Shown here: positions 32,801 to 43,834 of the stretch, one piece after another | Layout: each line of letters opens with the position of its first letter | Numbering within the stretch: the first letter of the stretch is position 1 | Source of the DNA: Vicia villosa | Taxonomy: Eukaryota > Streptophyta > Magnoliopsida > Fabales > Fabaceae | NCBI RefSeq assembly: GCF_029867415.1 | Contig: NC_081181.1 | Span: forward strand, 74,930,144-74,994,143 | Reading direction: 5' to 3' | Length of the DNA: 64,000 bases | Position numbers and translations under genes: made by a program | The notes under the pieces: generated by a model | Database searches by the model: none | What the model saw: only the letters and a program-made list of their open reading frames with translations | Told to the model about the DNA's origin: nothing

Positions 32801-34110
32801 AACCTGCTGCTGAGGTTGTTGTGACCTTTGTTGAAATGGTTGTTGAGAAACCTGAGGTTGATAAGCTGGCGCTGAGTTAACAACCATAGTTATCGTAGCA
32901 ACTTGAGGTGAAAACTTCTTCTTAGCTTTGTGCAAGACATTGCTGACATCTTGATCCTTTTTCTCCTGGAAAGAACTTCCATACTTCCTTGGACCAATAG
33001 AATATTCTGGTTCTTTGTTCAAGCGTCCTTCTCGAACTACTTCTTCTAAACGTACACCCATGTTTACCATCTCTGTAAAATCACTTGGTGCACTTGCAAC
33101 CATTCGTCCGTAGTAAAATGGACTCAAAGTCTTGAGATAGATTTTTTTCATTTCTTTCTCTTCAAGTGGTGGACAGATTTGAGCAGCAACTTCACGCCAT
33201 CTTTGAGCGTATTCCTTGAAGCTTTCTCTATTCTTTTGAGTCATGGCCCGGAGTTGATCTCTGTCGGGAGCCATATCCAGATTGTACTTATAGTGTTTGA
33301 CGAAGGCCTCTCCGAGGTCTCGAAAAGTACGAATCTCTGAACTATCCAAGTTCATGTACCATTTGAGTGCAGCACCAGTCAGGCTGTCTTGAAAATAATG
33401 AATGAGCAATTGTTGATTATCAGTCTGAGTTGACATTCTTCGAGCGTACATCACGATGTAACTTTGTGGGCATGAATTCCCTTTGTACTTCTCGAACTCT
33501 GGTACTTTGAATTTATGAGGAACCTTAACATTTGGAACCAGACGAGGTCTGTAGCATTCTTTCCAAATAGATCTTGTCCTTGGAGATTCTTGAGTTCCTT
33601 CTGCATTTGCAGAAACTGTTACTGGAACTCGTCCAATATTTCATACACGCCAGCGTCCTCACTGGGAGCGTGATGATATACTTGTCCTCCTGGTGGAGGA
33701 AAAGTATGCATAATCGGTCATGGAGAAGCCATGACTGCAGATCTTGGAATCTCAACATTCTCTTACGCAAAACCCATTGTCGTTGCTCTTGGAACTTCAA
33801 TTTCCAGAGGTTTGTAACCCTCCGGTGGATGCATATCCATCGTGACTCTTGGAACTTCAGAAGCTGGAGGTATGTACCCTTCTGGAGTAAAGTTATACGG
33901 CATGCCCCAAGGTCGATTGGGAGGCATGGTATACTGAGGAATAGGAGTAGAAACAATCTCGGAAACCACCGTCCTTTGTGGTTCTTCTGGCGTCGGTTGA
34001 TTCTACGCAACTACCAGGGCTTCTACCATACTATTGAGCCTTTCAACAGTATCTTTGAGAGTATTAATCTCTTCTATGAGTTCTCAATTATCTTGCTCAA
34101 AGTCTTCCAT
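29889..34110 (-). pseudogene. gag-pro: Gag-protease of element B, with stops and frameshifts
   Basis: The likely start is the ATG at 34,110 (MEDFEQDN). Stops follow at 34,086, 34,005 and 33,765. The gag domain is in another frame, open from 33,454 to 31,301 (717 codons): LIHYFQDSLTGAALKWYMN, FKEYAQRWREVA, a glutamine/proline linker, the CPYHKGAPGHNFENS knuckle-like motif (last Cys missing) and more Cys-rich segments. At the protease site the sequence reads NNGS where A has DTGS, so the catalytic Asp is absent, and a TAA follows within 20 bases. The rest of the protease continues in the same frame (31,300-30,764, with a TAA near 31,135), then the frame changes near 30,845; an acidic tail runs to 29,889. 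Confidence 0.85.
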
Positions 34111-34401
34111 TCTTTTCTTGCGACTTGAACGAGTGTTGTATGGATGAGACAGCTTGAATGCCTTTGTTCACCTCCTTATCCTCCTCTCTTTCTGGAGAAA
34201 GGAAAGTGACTATTAGATCCGCGACAATTCTCGTGTCAGTGCGTACGACTAAAGCGATGCATGATATGTAATTAGTTTAATATTTTTCAAGGAAACACCA
34301 TAATTACGTTATGAAACATCAAACTTTTATTAATTAAGCGAAAAACGTCGTTCTTTACACACTTTGAAAAGGGAAATACAGAGAAACTGAGAGAAAGGAC
34401 T

Positions 34402-35838
34402 CTAAAACTTTGACGAAGAACCGACTTCATGTTTTAACATTTTCTTTTGTTTCTTGAGCTGACCGTTCTCTGACGTGAGCTGATCAATGATCCAGGAAGC
34501 AGGAGGGATATGATGAGAAAGTGATGATTGTGTCACCTGTCGATCGAGTACTTCAAGTAAATCATCCTTCCTTCTTAGGATGTTTTGAATCTCAACATTT
34601 TCCGTGTTGACGATTCGGTACTTGTTTTTCCAAGCATTCCTTTCTTGGCATACTTTGTTCAATGCCGCTTGAAGTTTTTCAACATCGGTGGAGAAAAGGA
34701 AAATTGGTTCCCTTAGGGGAATAGGTTCTTGATGTTGATAGGGCATCCTGAGCTTGAATGCTATGACGCGTACCCATTGTAGGTAAGGATCCAGGGAGAT
34801 GCAAAGATGTTTTCCTAACAATCTTCTCCCTTTTGTGTGAACAAGACGCCAGGCTTGGACAATTTCCTTCTTCAGCATGTTACCATGATCGCCAATGTTC
34901 TTGAAGAACAGACCCTCTAATTGAATACTACTTGGAATATTTTTCATAGGATAGCCGTATTAACGACGGGCTAAAGTTGGATTGTAACTGATTCCTCCCT
35001 TAGTTCCAATAAGGGGTACGTTGGGATAACTTCCACAACTGAAGATGATCTTGGTTTCGTCGTTGTCAGGACTACACCAATCAATGTCCGTATGAGTGAG
35101 AGAAATGATTTTCTGTGACCAGTAAAGGCCATCCCTCATGTTCCAGAAAGTGCTAGACTTTGGCTGGTGCGAGACAAACCATTCGTATAACAACGGTACA
35201 CAGCATGTGATTAATCCTCCTCGCTGCAGGTTTCTTGAATGCACAAAGTGATAAGCATCCGCAAGCAAGGTTGGAACTGGATTTCCAATCAAGAATATCT
35301 TAATTGCGTTGATGTCGACAAAATCGTTAATGTTGGGAAACAAAAACAATCTGTAGATAAGCAAAGCCAGGATTTCCTCAAAAGCGCTCATATCTTGGAT
35401 GCTGACGAAGTACCGAGCTTGATCTAACAAGAATTTGGAGGGAAATCCTTGAATTCCTCCTCTACTCACCATATGAGTTCTGATGTCGACCACGTTCAAA
35501 GGAGTAGTTGCAGCAATGATAATGTCGTCAGGATTCTTTTCCAAACCGGAGTACGGATCTTGCGCGTACACGGGTATTCCAATCAGACGAGAGTACTCCT
35601 CCAACGTAGGAATGAGTTGATAATCTGGAAAGGTAAAGCAGTGATATGTTGGATCGTAAAACTGTACCAAAGTGGGAAGAATCCCATCCACAATGTTAGT
35701 GCTGAGAAGAGGCAGAAGTTTTCCATACTTCTCCTTGAAAGCCTGGGGGTTGACCACCAGTTTTCCGAGCTTTTCCAATTCCTCGACCTTAGGAATTTTG
35801 AAGGTGTATTTCCTAGCTCTCTTTCTTCCATAATCCAT
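34402..35838 (-). pseudogene. Ogre ORF1 of element B, with an internal stop
   Basis: Starts MDYGRKRARKYTF at 35,838 and is related over its length to ORF1 of A: FPDYQLIPTLEEYSRLIGIPV, NPVPTLLADAYHF, and the SYNPTLARR block. A TAA at 34,962-34,960 falls right after LARR. The frame continues after it for 190 codons through a region ending in a probable coiled coil (LDRQVTQSS...SENGQLKKQKKML). The C-terminal coiled coil is shorter than in A. Confidence 0.85.
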
Positions 35839-36629
35839 GGTATAGATCCTTAAGTCCTTTCTCCGTTTCTCTCTTTCTATGAAGTTCGAAACGTTCGTTA
35901 TTTAGTTTCCTTGAAAAACGACTCGAAAAAGACTCTTTTTGGTTTTAGTTATTATGATGAATGCATGAATGCATGAATGCACACACAAGAGTTTTTAAAC
36001 AAACATGGCGTAGAAGGGTATAGTTGTCATGGAGTCACAATGCAAACCTCTCCCCAATGGTAAACTAAGGATAAGGATTTTTGTACCTGTAGAACGGGTT
36101 CTAGGGGATCTCAGAGTTTTTGCTCAACATTAAAGATACGTTGATTGGTATCTATAAGAGAGTTTTCTCTGAGTGTAGTATCTGCGTGACAATTACTTTC
36201 GTAATCACCGCTCTACGTCCTAAGAAAGGCCTTAAGTGGGGCTAATGTGTTTCTAGGTCCTCCTGGTACAAATCAGTCTCGGAATGCATTGGCGCAGTTA
36301 ATCACAACCAGCCAGGCAAATCCCAAGAGTTGATTTGGGAACCAAGATTAGAGGGTCTTCACCGAGAAGACATCCTCCATCCTATCTTATGTTGCACTCA
36401 AATCCGGGTATAGGATTTCTCACCTCAAGGGGGAATCAAGCCCTTTCCCGATATAGAATAAACAAAATAAACAAATATAAATGCAGCAAGCACATGATAT
36501 GACACAGAGGTTAGGCAGGACCTCTCTTATTTGAGGGGGAATTTGGCATCCCTAATTTCTCATTGGGGCTGGACCAGCAACAGGTCAACCATTGGTTTGG
36601 ATGAAAAACCAAGGTTTTTAACACTTATA
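35839..36629 (-). other. Leader of element B
   Basis: Sequence between PBS and ORF1. It holds no supported ORF. I could not find the purine-tract hairpin seen in the leaders of A and C. Confidence 0.6.
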
Positions 36630-36647
36630 TCCCCAGCAGAGTCGCCA
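36630..36647 (-). other. Primer binding site of element B (tRNA-Arg type)
   Basis: Minus strand TGGCGACTCTGCTGGGGA, identical to the PBS of A. Unlike A and C, no second partial copy is seen in the LTR end. Confidence 0.9.
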
Positions 36648-37189
36648 TTTTTCGGTGGTGTCGTTTTCTTTACCTCCCCGTTTCACTTGGGAGGACGGCA
36701 CGCTAAACCCTTCACGCGAAATTTGGAAGGAGAATGCGCCCATGGCGGGATGAATTTTGTTTCAGCTCTTCCTACGATATCACACGAACTTTTTAATTAT
36801 CCTAACGAGTAGGAAAGGGGAAAAAGATCTCAAATAAACCCTAGGAGTTTTCTAAGTGTGGGGATTTCACCTAGACTAGAAATTCTGGAGTTCGGGGGGT
36901 CGGTTATACATAGGGAAGAGTTTAAGCACCCTACATATCTGTAGTACTCTACGGGAACCTTCTATGTGTCATTGTGATTGTGTTTACTGCTATTTGATTG
37001 GGAAAGTTTCTCCTTTGTGTTAGGAGAAGGAATTGAATTGATTTGAAAAAGACAGACAGATAAACTGACTATTTTTGGTATTTTATAAGCTCGCTGAGAT
37101 TCGTTATGAACCTCATGCCTACATATCCCTAATGGAAGTCAGAGCTTAATGTAGTTCGGGGAACTAATTAGGGAAATTAATTATTTTTG

Positions 37190-38720
37190 GTGCCTTGCTT
37201 GAAGCTCAAGGTTGAAGCTTGAATTAAATCTCTGTTTACAGTAAAGAGACATGACGTCATCTTTATAGAGAGGTATTTATACTATTTCACCACAAACATT
37301 TTTAAAAGTGATAGAAAAGATGAATTCATTTCATTAAGATAGGGACCTTACTTGTATGTTTGCAAGTATGTCAGTCGCGTTCTCTTAAATGAAAGAAGGA
37401 TTCTCATCCAAATTAGGGAAAGTGTACAAGTCTGGGTTTGTTTGCCTCAGAGCATGCCTTTCGGAGTCCTAAATGGGAGAATGTTTGAAACTGAAATTGA
37501 AATTGAAATGTTGAAATGTTTGTTTGAAGGTGGTGAGATAGGAGAAAGATCTCTTTATAGAGATAAGCTATGTCTATCTATTGTTTGAAAGATTTGACAT
37601 TTTAGCTGGCTTGCACGAGGCCCAAGCTTGAGGCTTTTTGACTGTTTTTATTGACTCTGGGAAATAACTCTACTGGGGGTTAATTACAGGGAATTTGTGT
37701 TCTGTACAAAGCCCAGAATTGAGGCTGACTCTAATTAGGGAGACTCTATTTTGTGCCTTGTATGAAGCCCAAGGTTGTGGCTAACTGCTGAGGAGACTGA
37801 ATTTTTTAAAGACTATGGATGACCCTATTTTGTGCCTTGTACAAAGCCCATGGTTGTGGCTAACTCTTAACTGGGGAAGTTATTAATTTATGCCTTGTAT
37901 AAAGCCAAAGTTGTGGCTATTTTGGCTAGGGAAAACATTATTTTCTGCCTTGTACAAAGCCCAAGGTTGTGGCGGACTCTTAAAGTAACTGAGTATGGAA
38001 GACTCTATGAGGGGAAAGATCCTAGAGATTAGGAATCTTTGACACAGGAAATATGGTTTATCTGCCTTGTACAAAGCCCAAGGTTGTGGCTACTTAATGA
38101 TGAAGGACTCACTGGGGAGTTTTACTCTACTAGAGGATTTATCTATTAAAGGACTGGTTTTTGGAGGTTAACCCTTTCTAGGGATTTTTGACTCAACTGA
38201 AGAAATTATCTTTTGAAAGAATGAATTTTGGAGGCTGACCCTTTCCAGGGGTTTTTTTGTTAAAAATGAAGGAATGTGTAGAGGCTAACCCTTTCCAGGG
38301 ATTTTGGGTTATGGCAGAAAGATTATCTAATTGAGACTTCTTGTTTAAAGCCCAAGATTAAGGCTGACTCTTGATGAGTAAGCAAATATGGATCCTAGAC
38401 TATACTAAGGGATATTGATGAAGATAAGGGTGACAGAGACTGTCCATGTCTCTCATTCCAAAAAGTGTACTCAATATGAGATTGAGACAATCTTAGCTTG
38501 TTTTAAGTCTGGTTTAAAGAATGGAAGAAACTCACCAGGATAGGCTAAAAGGTAACTAAAGACCTGTTCCTATGTTTATAAGAAACCTGATGGGACCTTG
38601 TATACAAGCTCAAGAGGAAGCTGGGAATGCTTTTAAGAAGCCTGTGGTTCCTTGTACAAAGCCCAAGAGGAGGCTAGCCGAGGGTCATCGAGGGTCCTTG
38701 TTGTAGCACAAGAGGAAGCT
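37190..38720 (-). repeat. Repeat units in U5 of B with CCTTG...CAAGG and CCCT...AGGG arms
   Basis: About ten degenerate copies of GCCTTGTACAAAGCCCAAGG followed by (t)tgtggc, the best at about 37,950 and 38,061. CCTTG and CAAGG form a 5-bp stem. Between them sit three copies of aACCCTTTCCAGGGat (near 38,168, 38,238 and 38,286) with a CCCT/AGGG stem. Further on (38,780-39,220) the unit caCCGGGAATAATtcc repeats three times. Unit edges are approximate. Confidence 0.75.
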
Positions 38721-39824
38721 ATGTGGTTTTGAACTTATTTTGGCTTTAAGCAAATGGGTAAGAGGTTTCACCGGGAATAATTCCTCTTTGGGTGGATGTG
38801 TCCTAGTTTGGGTTCTAAGGCTTTTTCAAGATGTTTCACTGGGAATAATTCATCTTGAGGGTTTGAACTAAAGATCTCTAATTAGGAAAGAGCCTTTACT
38901 GGGAAGACATTCTCAATCCTAGGCCATATTTCTATAATATATATATAGTTTAACTGTCCTAGGGTTTACACTCAAACGTAGTTCTAATATATAAACAGTT
39001 CTATATTTGACAGTAATTTAAATGAAGACTGTAAATTGAAAGCTATAAAGCCTAACCTGGATGGAGTGGAGGCCTTTGAAGAAGTATGTACAAAGCCTCA
39101 ACAGTAATTTTTGTTGTTTTATTGATAACAGTTGAATATTTTTGATAAACAGTTAAAGGTTTTTGAAAACAGGAGAAGTGAAGATGGACAAAGGTCACAT
39201 AGGTATCTGAAGAGTTTCACCGGGAATAATGCCCTTCAAATACCAGAAGAATGTTTTGAAAACAGAAAGAAGATTTTGTAAATACAGTTTTTGAAAACAA
39301 ACTAAGAAAAGAAAAATGTGTTGGGACTTACACTCTATTAGAGGCCCATTGAAATTGATTTACTATTTATGAAAAAAAACAGTTGAAAATGAAATGAAAT
39401 GATACAAGGTTTTGTCGTCTGAAAACCTTGATCGTCTGTTTAATCGGAGATTTGAAAAACAGTTTTGAAAATTGACAAAAGTCAACCTAATTAAGGTAAA
39501 GACAAAATCTATACCTAATTAAGACCTAAATGATTAGGGTTTTATCATAAAATTGTTCACAAAAATGATTAGGTTTAAAATCAAATGAAAATGTATTTAA
39601 AAGTATTTAGAAATATTTAAGAATATACCATTTTAAACCTAATAAAAATACATGAAATAAATAATATTTTTGTGAATTTTTTGATTATTCATAAAATAGA
39701 TATATTAAATGATAAGTGTGTGAAAAATGAAGTGAAAATGATTTAATTTGATAGGTGAAATAATTGTGTGAAGTTGTGAAGAAAATAAGTGAGAAAGGTG
39801 ATAAAAAATAAGGATTTGTCTCCA

Positions 39825-39895
39825 CCAAGGCTTGAACTCACGCTCTCATAGTTACCACACAAAACAAAGCCAACTGAGCTACACGCTCAGTGTGA
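39825..39895 (-). other. tRNA-like module 1 in the B LTR
   Basis: The minus strand has an A-box match TAGCTCAGTTGGC and, 44 bases on, a B-box match GAGTTCAAGCC. The acceptor arm does not pair as in a real tRNA, so this is a tRNA-derived sequence and not a functional tRNA gene. Confidence 0.6.
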
Positions 39896-39944
39896 CTAAA
39901 GAGGGATTCCATTTGATTATATGTGAAACACGCGCGTTAAAATG

Positions 39945-40035
39945 AAAAAAAAAAAAAAAAGGTCTGAGGGGGGGATCGAACCCCAGACCTTGTGGCAAGA
40001 GAAGCAAGAAGCGCATGTGACCAAGTGAGCTAGAC
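39945..40035 (-). other. tRNA-like module 2 in the B LTR with a T-run
   Basis: Minus strand TAGCTCACTTGGT (A box), then GGTTCGATCCC (B box) within GGGGTTCGATCCCC, followed by a run of 15 or so T. That combination is what Pol III would need for start and stop. It could be the relic of a SINE head or of a tRNA pseudogene. Confidence 0.6.
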
Positions 40036-40837
40036 GATGTATTCGTTTAGAATACACCTTGCAATAAATATATTTTTAACTCATCCCTGAGAATTTGAAA
40101 ATGGCGCGCTTCACCATCTTCATCTTCAACCTCAAGCTTTTGAATTTCTGGAAATCGTATCTCTCTCAATTCTCAACCAAATCCAAAGATGTAAAGATGG
40201 ATTTTGCTCGTTTTTGGACGAGGATCATGATAGTATCCTTTAATTTCATTTATTCTGAGTGTAACTTAAAATTCGCAAGCATCAACACTAAGAACCCTAA
40301 AACTGAAATTAAACATGAAATACTCTATATGCATGATTTAATGCAATTGATTGAGGGTTAATGATCTATGAAGGTGCAGAAACCAACTGGTAACTTCATT
40401 TTAGATTTATCATGCGTGAATCATAGAGTTTGAAGCTTTTGAAACTTACCTTAAAAATGAAGATCTGGCTCTGATCAAAGAGTGTTGCAGAGTTGTTGCA
40501 ACGATCCAGATAGCTTCAGTGATCCTCCTGGAAGGTGTTGAGATGCTTAACTTGGATTGAAAGTGCCCAGAACCTCTTGCTCGACCCCAACTGCAACAGC
40601 TCCAAATTAGAGGTGAAGATGATGATTCTCCACGTACAAAAATGTTTCAGACGTTTGGATCACCTCTAAATGCCTCCCCTAAGGTGTTTGAATACTTAAT
40701 TCCAAAGGAAGGGCTTTGGTTTGAAGAATCCGAGTCTTCTTGCCAAAGAACCTTTGAAAAACTTAAGTATGAAGAAAGAAGAGAGAAAGCAAGAATTCTG
40801 TTGCTTTGGTGTGTTTAATTACTGAGGTATGCTCTCT

Positions 40838-40845
40838 TATTTATA
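40838..40845 (-). promoter_or_regulatory. TATA box of the B LTR
   Basis: Minus strand TATAAATA in gCCTATAAATAAGAGAG. It lies about 1.5 kb from the LTR start when D is ignored. Confidence 0.6.
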
Positions 40846-41849
40846 GGCAAATGATGCAGAGAAATTGGAGATAGTAAGCTTGCTTAGTGAAGTGAGTTTG
40901 GTTTCCTTGGCCATGAAGAAATGTGAGTAAGATCCATATGCAATGATGAGTTCTATGATACCACTCCCTAACCATCGGTTTTGCTTGATCTTAGGGGACA
41001 AATTTGCTGCAGAAATGAGCTTCAATTGGTTGGGAGAAGATTCCTTTGATGAATCACCACTTGGCCATAAATTCTCAAAATGCAATCATTACATAATCAC
41101 ATGTTTTGGTTTTGGAATATTCCTTTCAAAAATTTGTGCAATGATGCAAATGATTCTCTCCTATCCTTGCAATGTTTCTGAAGTTTAGAGGCATCATTTA
41201 GTGTAAGCATTTGTACAAAATTGCAAATTTCACACTTAGACATGACCTATAATTTCACTTCAAATGCCTAACTTTGATCAATCATGTCTCTTAGCTCAAA
41301 ATGAATTTGGAGAAGGTTGAGCACAATTTGGAAAGCCCTTAACATGTACTTCAATCCATTAGTTTGGTCTTTGCTCAAAATCTTTAGGGGAATTAGTGAA
41401 AAAGTCCCATAAAGTTTGAAGAAAACTAGGGTTTTCTTGCAAGTTTTGTGAAGGCAGTCACTTTGAAGCTCCATATCTCTTCAATGGTTGATTTTTAGCC
41501 AAAACATTATATGTGACAAAGTTGTTCATTGAATCAAAATCTACAATTTTCATGTTGGAAGTTTTTTTCAGCTTGTAGCTGAAATTTTGAGATATTCCCC
41601 TCCAAAGTTTGGTAAAAACCACTTGAAAACACTTAGAAAAATTTCTAAGTGTGAAAAGTCAAACTTTGACTTTTTGATTCTTGATTGATTTTCTTGATTT
41701 TTCTTGATCAAATGACTTCAAATATCATATATTGATAATTTGAAACTTCAAAAGTCATGGTTGACCAAAATTTCCAAAAAGTCAAAGGTGATCTTGTACA
41801 GTTGACTTTTTTCAAGTGAATCGCGTTTCAGGAGATTTCAAGTGAATTA

Positions 41850-43703
41850 TGTAACACCCGTATAATTTTAATATTAATTTAATTGGAATATTGAATTAAT
41901 AATTAGAATCATAAAGATTTTGTGGAAATAATAGAAAATAATGGTTTATGGCATTTGGGCCATGTGAGGAAATAGTAAAAGAAGGGGGGTGATTTAATAA
42001 ACCTTTTACTAATTTATTATTATTTTCATAAAACAATTGGATTTGGAAAATAAAGAAAGAACGTGAAAGAACAGAAGTTGGGAACGAGGAACGTGAAGGA
42101 GAACTGTAGAGGGAGAGACAAAGAACCAAGAACTCTATTCTGAGGTAAGGGGAGACTCTCCATTTAATCTTTATTATCGTATTATGGATGATAGTATGGA
42201 TTAGGAGTATTGTGTGATTCATTGATTCTATATTCTGGTTTTGCTGTGTTGTGTTCATCATTTAGATTGGATCTAAGGCTGTTAAATCACTAATAACTGA
42301 GTAGATTTAGAGTATGATGAATGAAATTGATTATAGAATTATATACTGTGACTGTTGGATGAATTCGTATGCTGTTAGTATGTGAAATTTCTGGTTTTGA
42401 GACCCAAATCGCAGGCTGTGACGGGTGAATCGCGAGGAAGACGAATGGGTAAGTTGCAGGTTTTGGGAACTTCTGCCCATTCACGTATGGTACGCGTATG
42501 ATACGCGTATGGTGGGGGGTGGTACACGTATGGTACGCTCCCCTAATGTGCATCAGAATGCACTTCCTGCTCGTACGCGTATGGTACGCGTATGGGGCTT
42601 AGCTGGTACGCGTATGCTCGGCTGATACGCGTATGTGTCTGTTTGTGTGGTCTTTTGATTCTGCTTGTACGCGTATGATACGCGTATGGCTTGTGCTTTG
42701 TGGAAAAATTGGCTCTGTTGGTACGCGTATGGTACGCGTATGGCCAGCGTGACCTGCAGATTTTGCTGTTTTGTGATATTTGAAAGTCTGACGATGTGTG
42801 ACTTTAAACTGATGATTCTGTATGAAATATTGTTGTTTGATTTATGGAATGATGCAATTATATATGTATTGAACATACTTGTTAAATGATGATGAATGAT
42901 GATGAATGAGTATAAGTTGATGCTACTCATAGTGTGATGATGAAGATAGTATGTTGTATATATGTTGCATGCATGCATAATCATTGTTGTGGGCTGTATC
43001 CTAAGGATGGGAGGATTCAGTGAAGGGCAAGATTCCCATTGTGTGGAATCTATGCTGGCAGGGCCGTATCTGGATGATGATAGATCGGTCGGTGGGTTTT
43101 CCCATTGATGATGTTGGTGCCACATGCATAGTGTCAGTTTCATACATGTGCATGATTTGTTCTATAACATGATTATATATGTTATGTGATGACTTTTCTG
43201 TTTATCTGCAGATGTGTGATGATGACTTGTCTGAATATGAAACAATTGGGTGAATGATATAACTATGATATGTTGTTATTTATGATGCAATAACATTGGT
43301 TAACTGTGATGAGACTCACCCTTAATTGTTGTCATTTTCAGATTGAGGATAGCGGCGCGACTTGGTGAGGATTAGCTCATAAGTCGGTTTTTAGTTATTG
43401 TGTCGGTGTCATGCTCTGGTAGATGTAACACTGGGAACGCGTTGTTTTGGAGTTTTGGATTATAACTCTATTTTGTTTTATTATTTGAAGTCTTATACAT
43501 TAAAAGATGAATGTTGACTTAATAATTAAATTCCGCTGTGTAAACATGAATTTGTTTATGAGTTATAATTCCAGATGTTTTCAGTGAATGCATGACATGT
43601 ACCGACTCGTGTTTTCTTTATTTTTATGAATTGTGACACCTCTTGCATGTTTACTCTGTTTAATATTTGTTTAAATGCCGCGGGTTATTAGAGGGGTGTT
43701 ACA
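41850..43703 (+). repeat. 5' LTR of element D
   Basis: 1,854 bases, from TGTAACACCCGTATAATTTT to GAGGGGTGTTACA. Its second half (from about 42,893) is nearly identical to 46,670-47,499: I count about 13 substitutions and two small indels in 800 bp, so the insertion is fairly recent. The first half carries the decamer array at 42,491-42,742. Confidence 0.92.
42482..42742 (+). promoter_or_regulatory. Array of ten TACGCGTATG decamers in the D LTR
   Basis: Exact copies start at 42,491, 42,502, 42,574, 42,585, 42,607, 42,626, 42,668, 42,679, 42,722 and 42,733, with two decayed copies (42,482 and about 42,522). They come as five pairs; four pairs have a spacing of 11 bp, one of 19 bp. The core ACGCGT matches the vCGCGb sequence bound by plant CAMTA factors. 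A regulatory role is inference. Confidence 0.8.
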
Positions 43704-43707
43704 ATAG

Positions 43708-43719
43708 TGGTATCAGAGC
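43708..43719 (+). other. Primer binding site of element D (tRNA-iMet type)
   Basis: TGGTATCAGAGC, complementary to the 3' end of initiator tRNA-Met, four bases after the LTR end at 43,703. Confidence 0.95.
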
Positions 43720-43834
43720 ATAGCCGGTCGTTGTGACCAGAGTCTTTGTGTCAGTCCTTCTTGTGTATGCGACTAATACGAGTTATTTGTCGATAATTTT
43801 GTTCTGACTGGATTGTTTGTGACTAAGCAGAACA

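Noticed and set aside
33525..34128. Open frames on both strands at the gag start of B
   Set aside because: They overlap the broken gag N-terminus in other frames; composition is low-complexity and no family is recognised.
39825..40035. Genuine tRNA genes
   Set aside because: Only A-box and B-box are present; acceptor and anticodon arms do not fold as in a tRNA.
40095..40361. 88-codon plus-strand frame in the B LTR
   Set aside because: Antisense to the LTR transcript, no known domain, and no support beyond being open.
42553..43143. 196-codon open frame on the minus strand over the D LTR
   Set aside because: It is an accident of the TACGCGTATG repeats, which read as a repeated RVPYAYQ-type peptide; it lies antisense in an LTR and has no start context or homologue I know.
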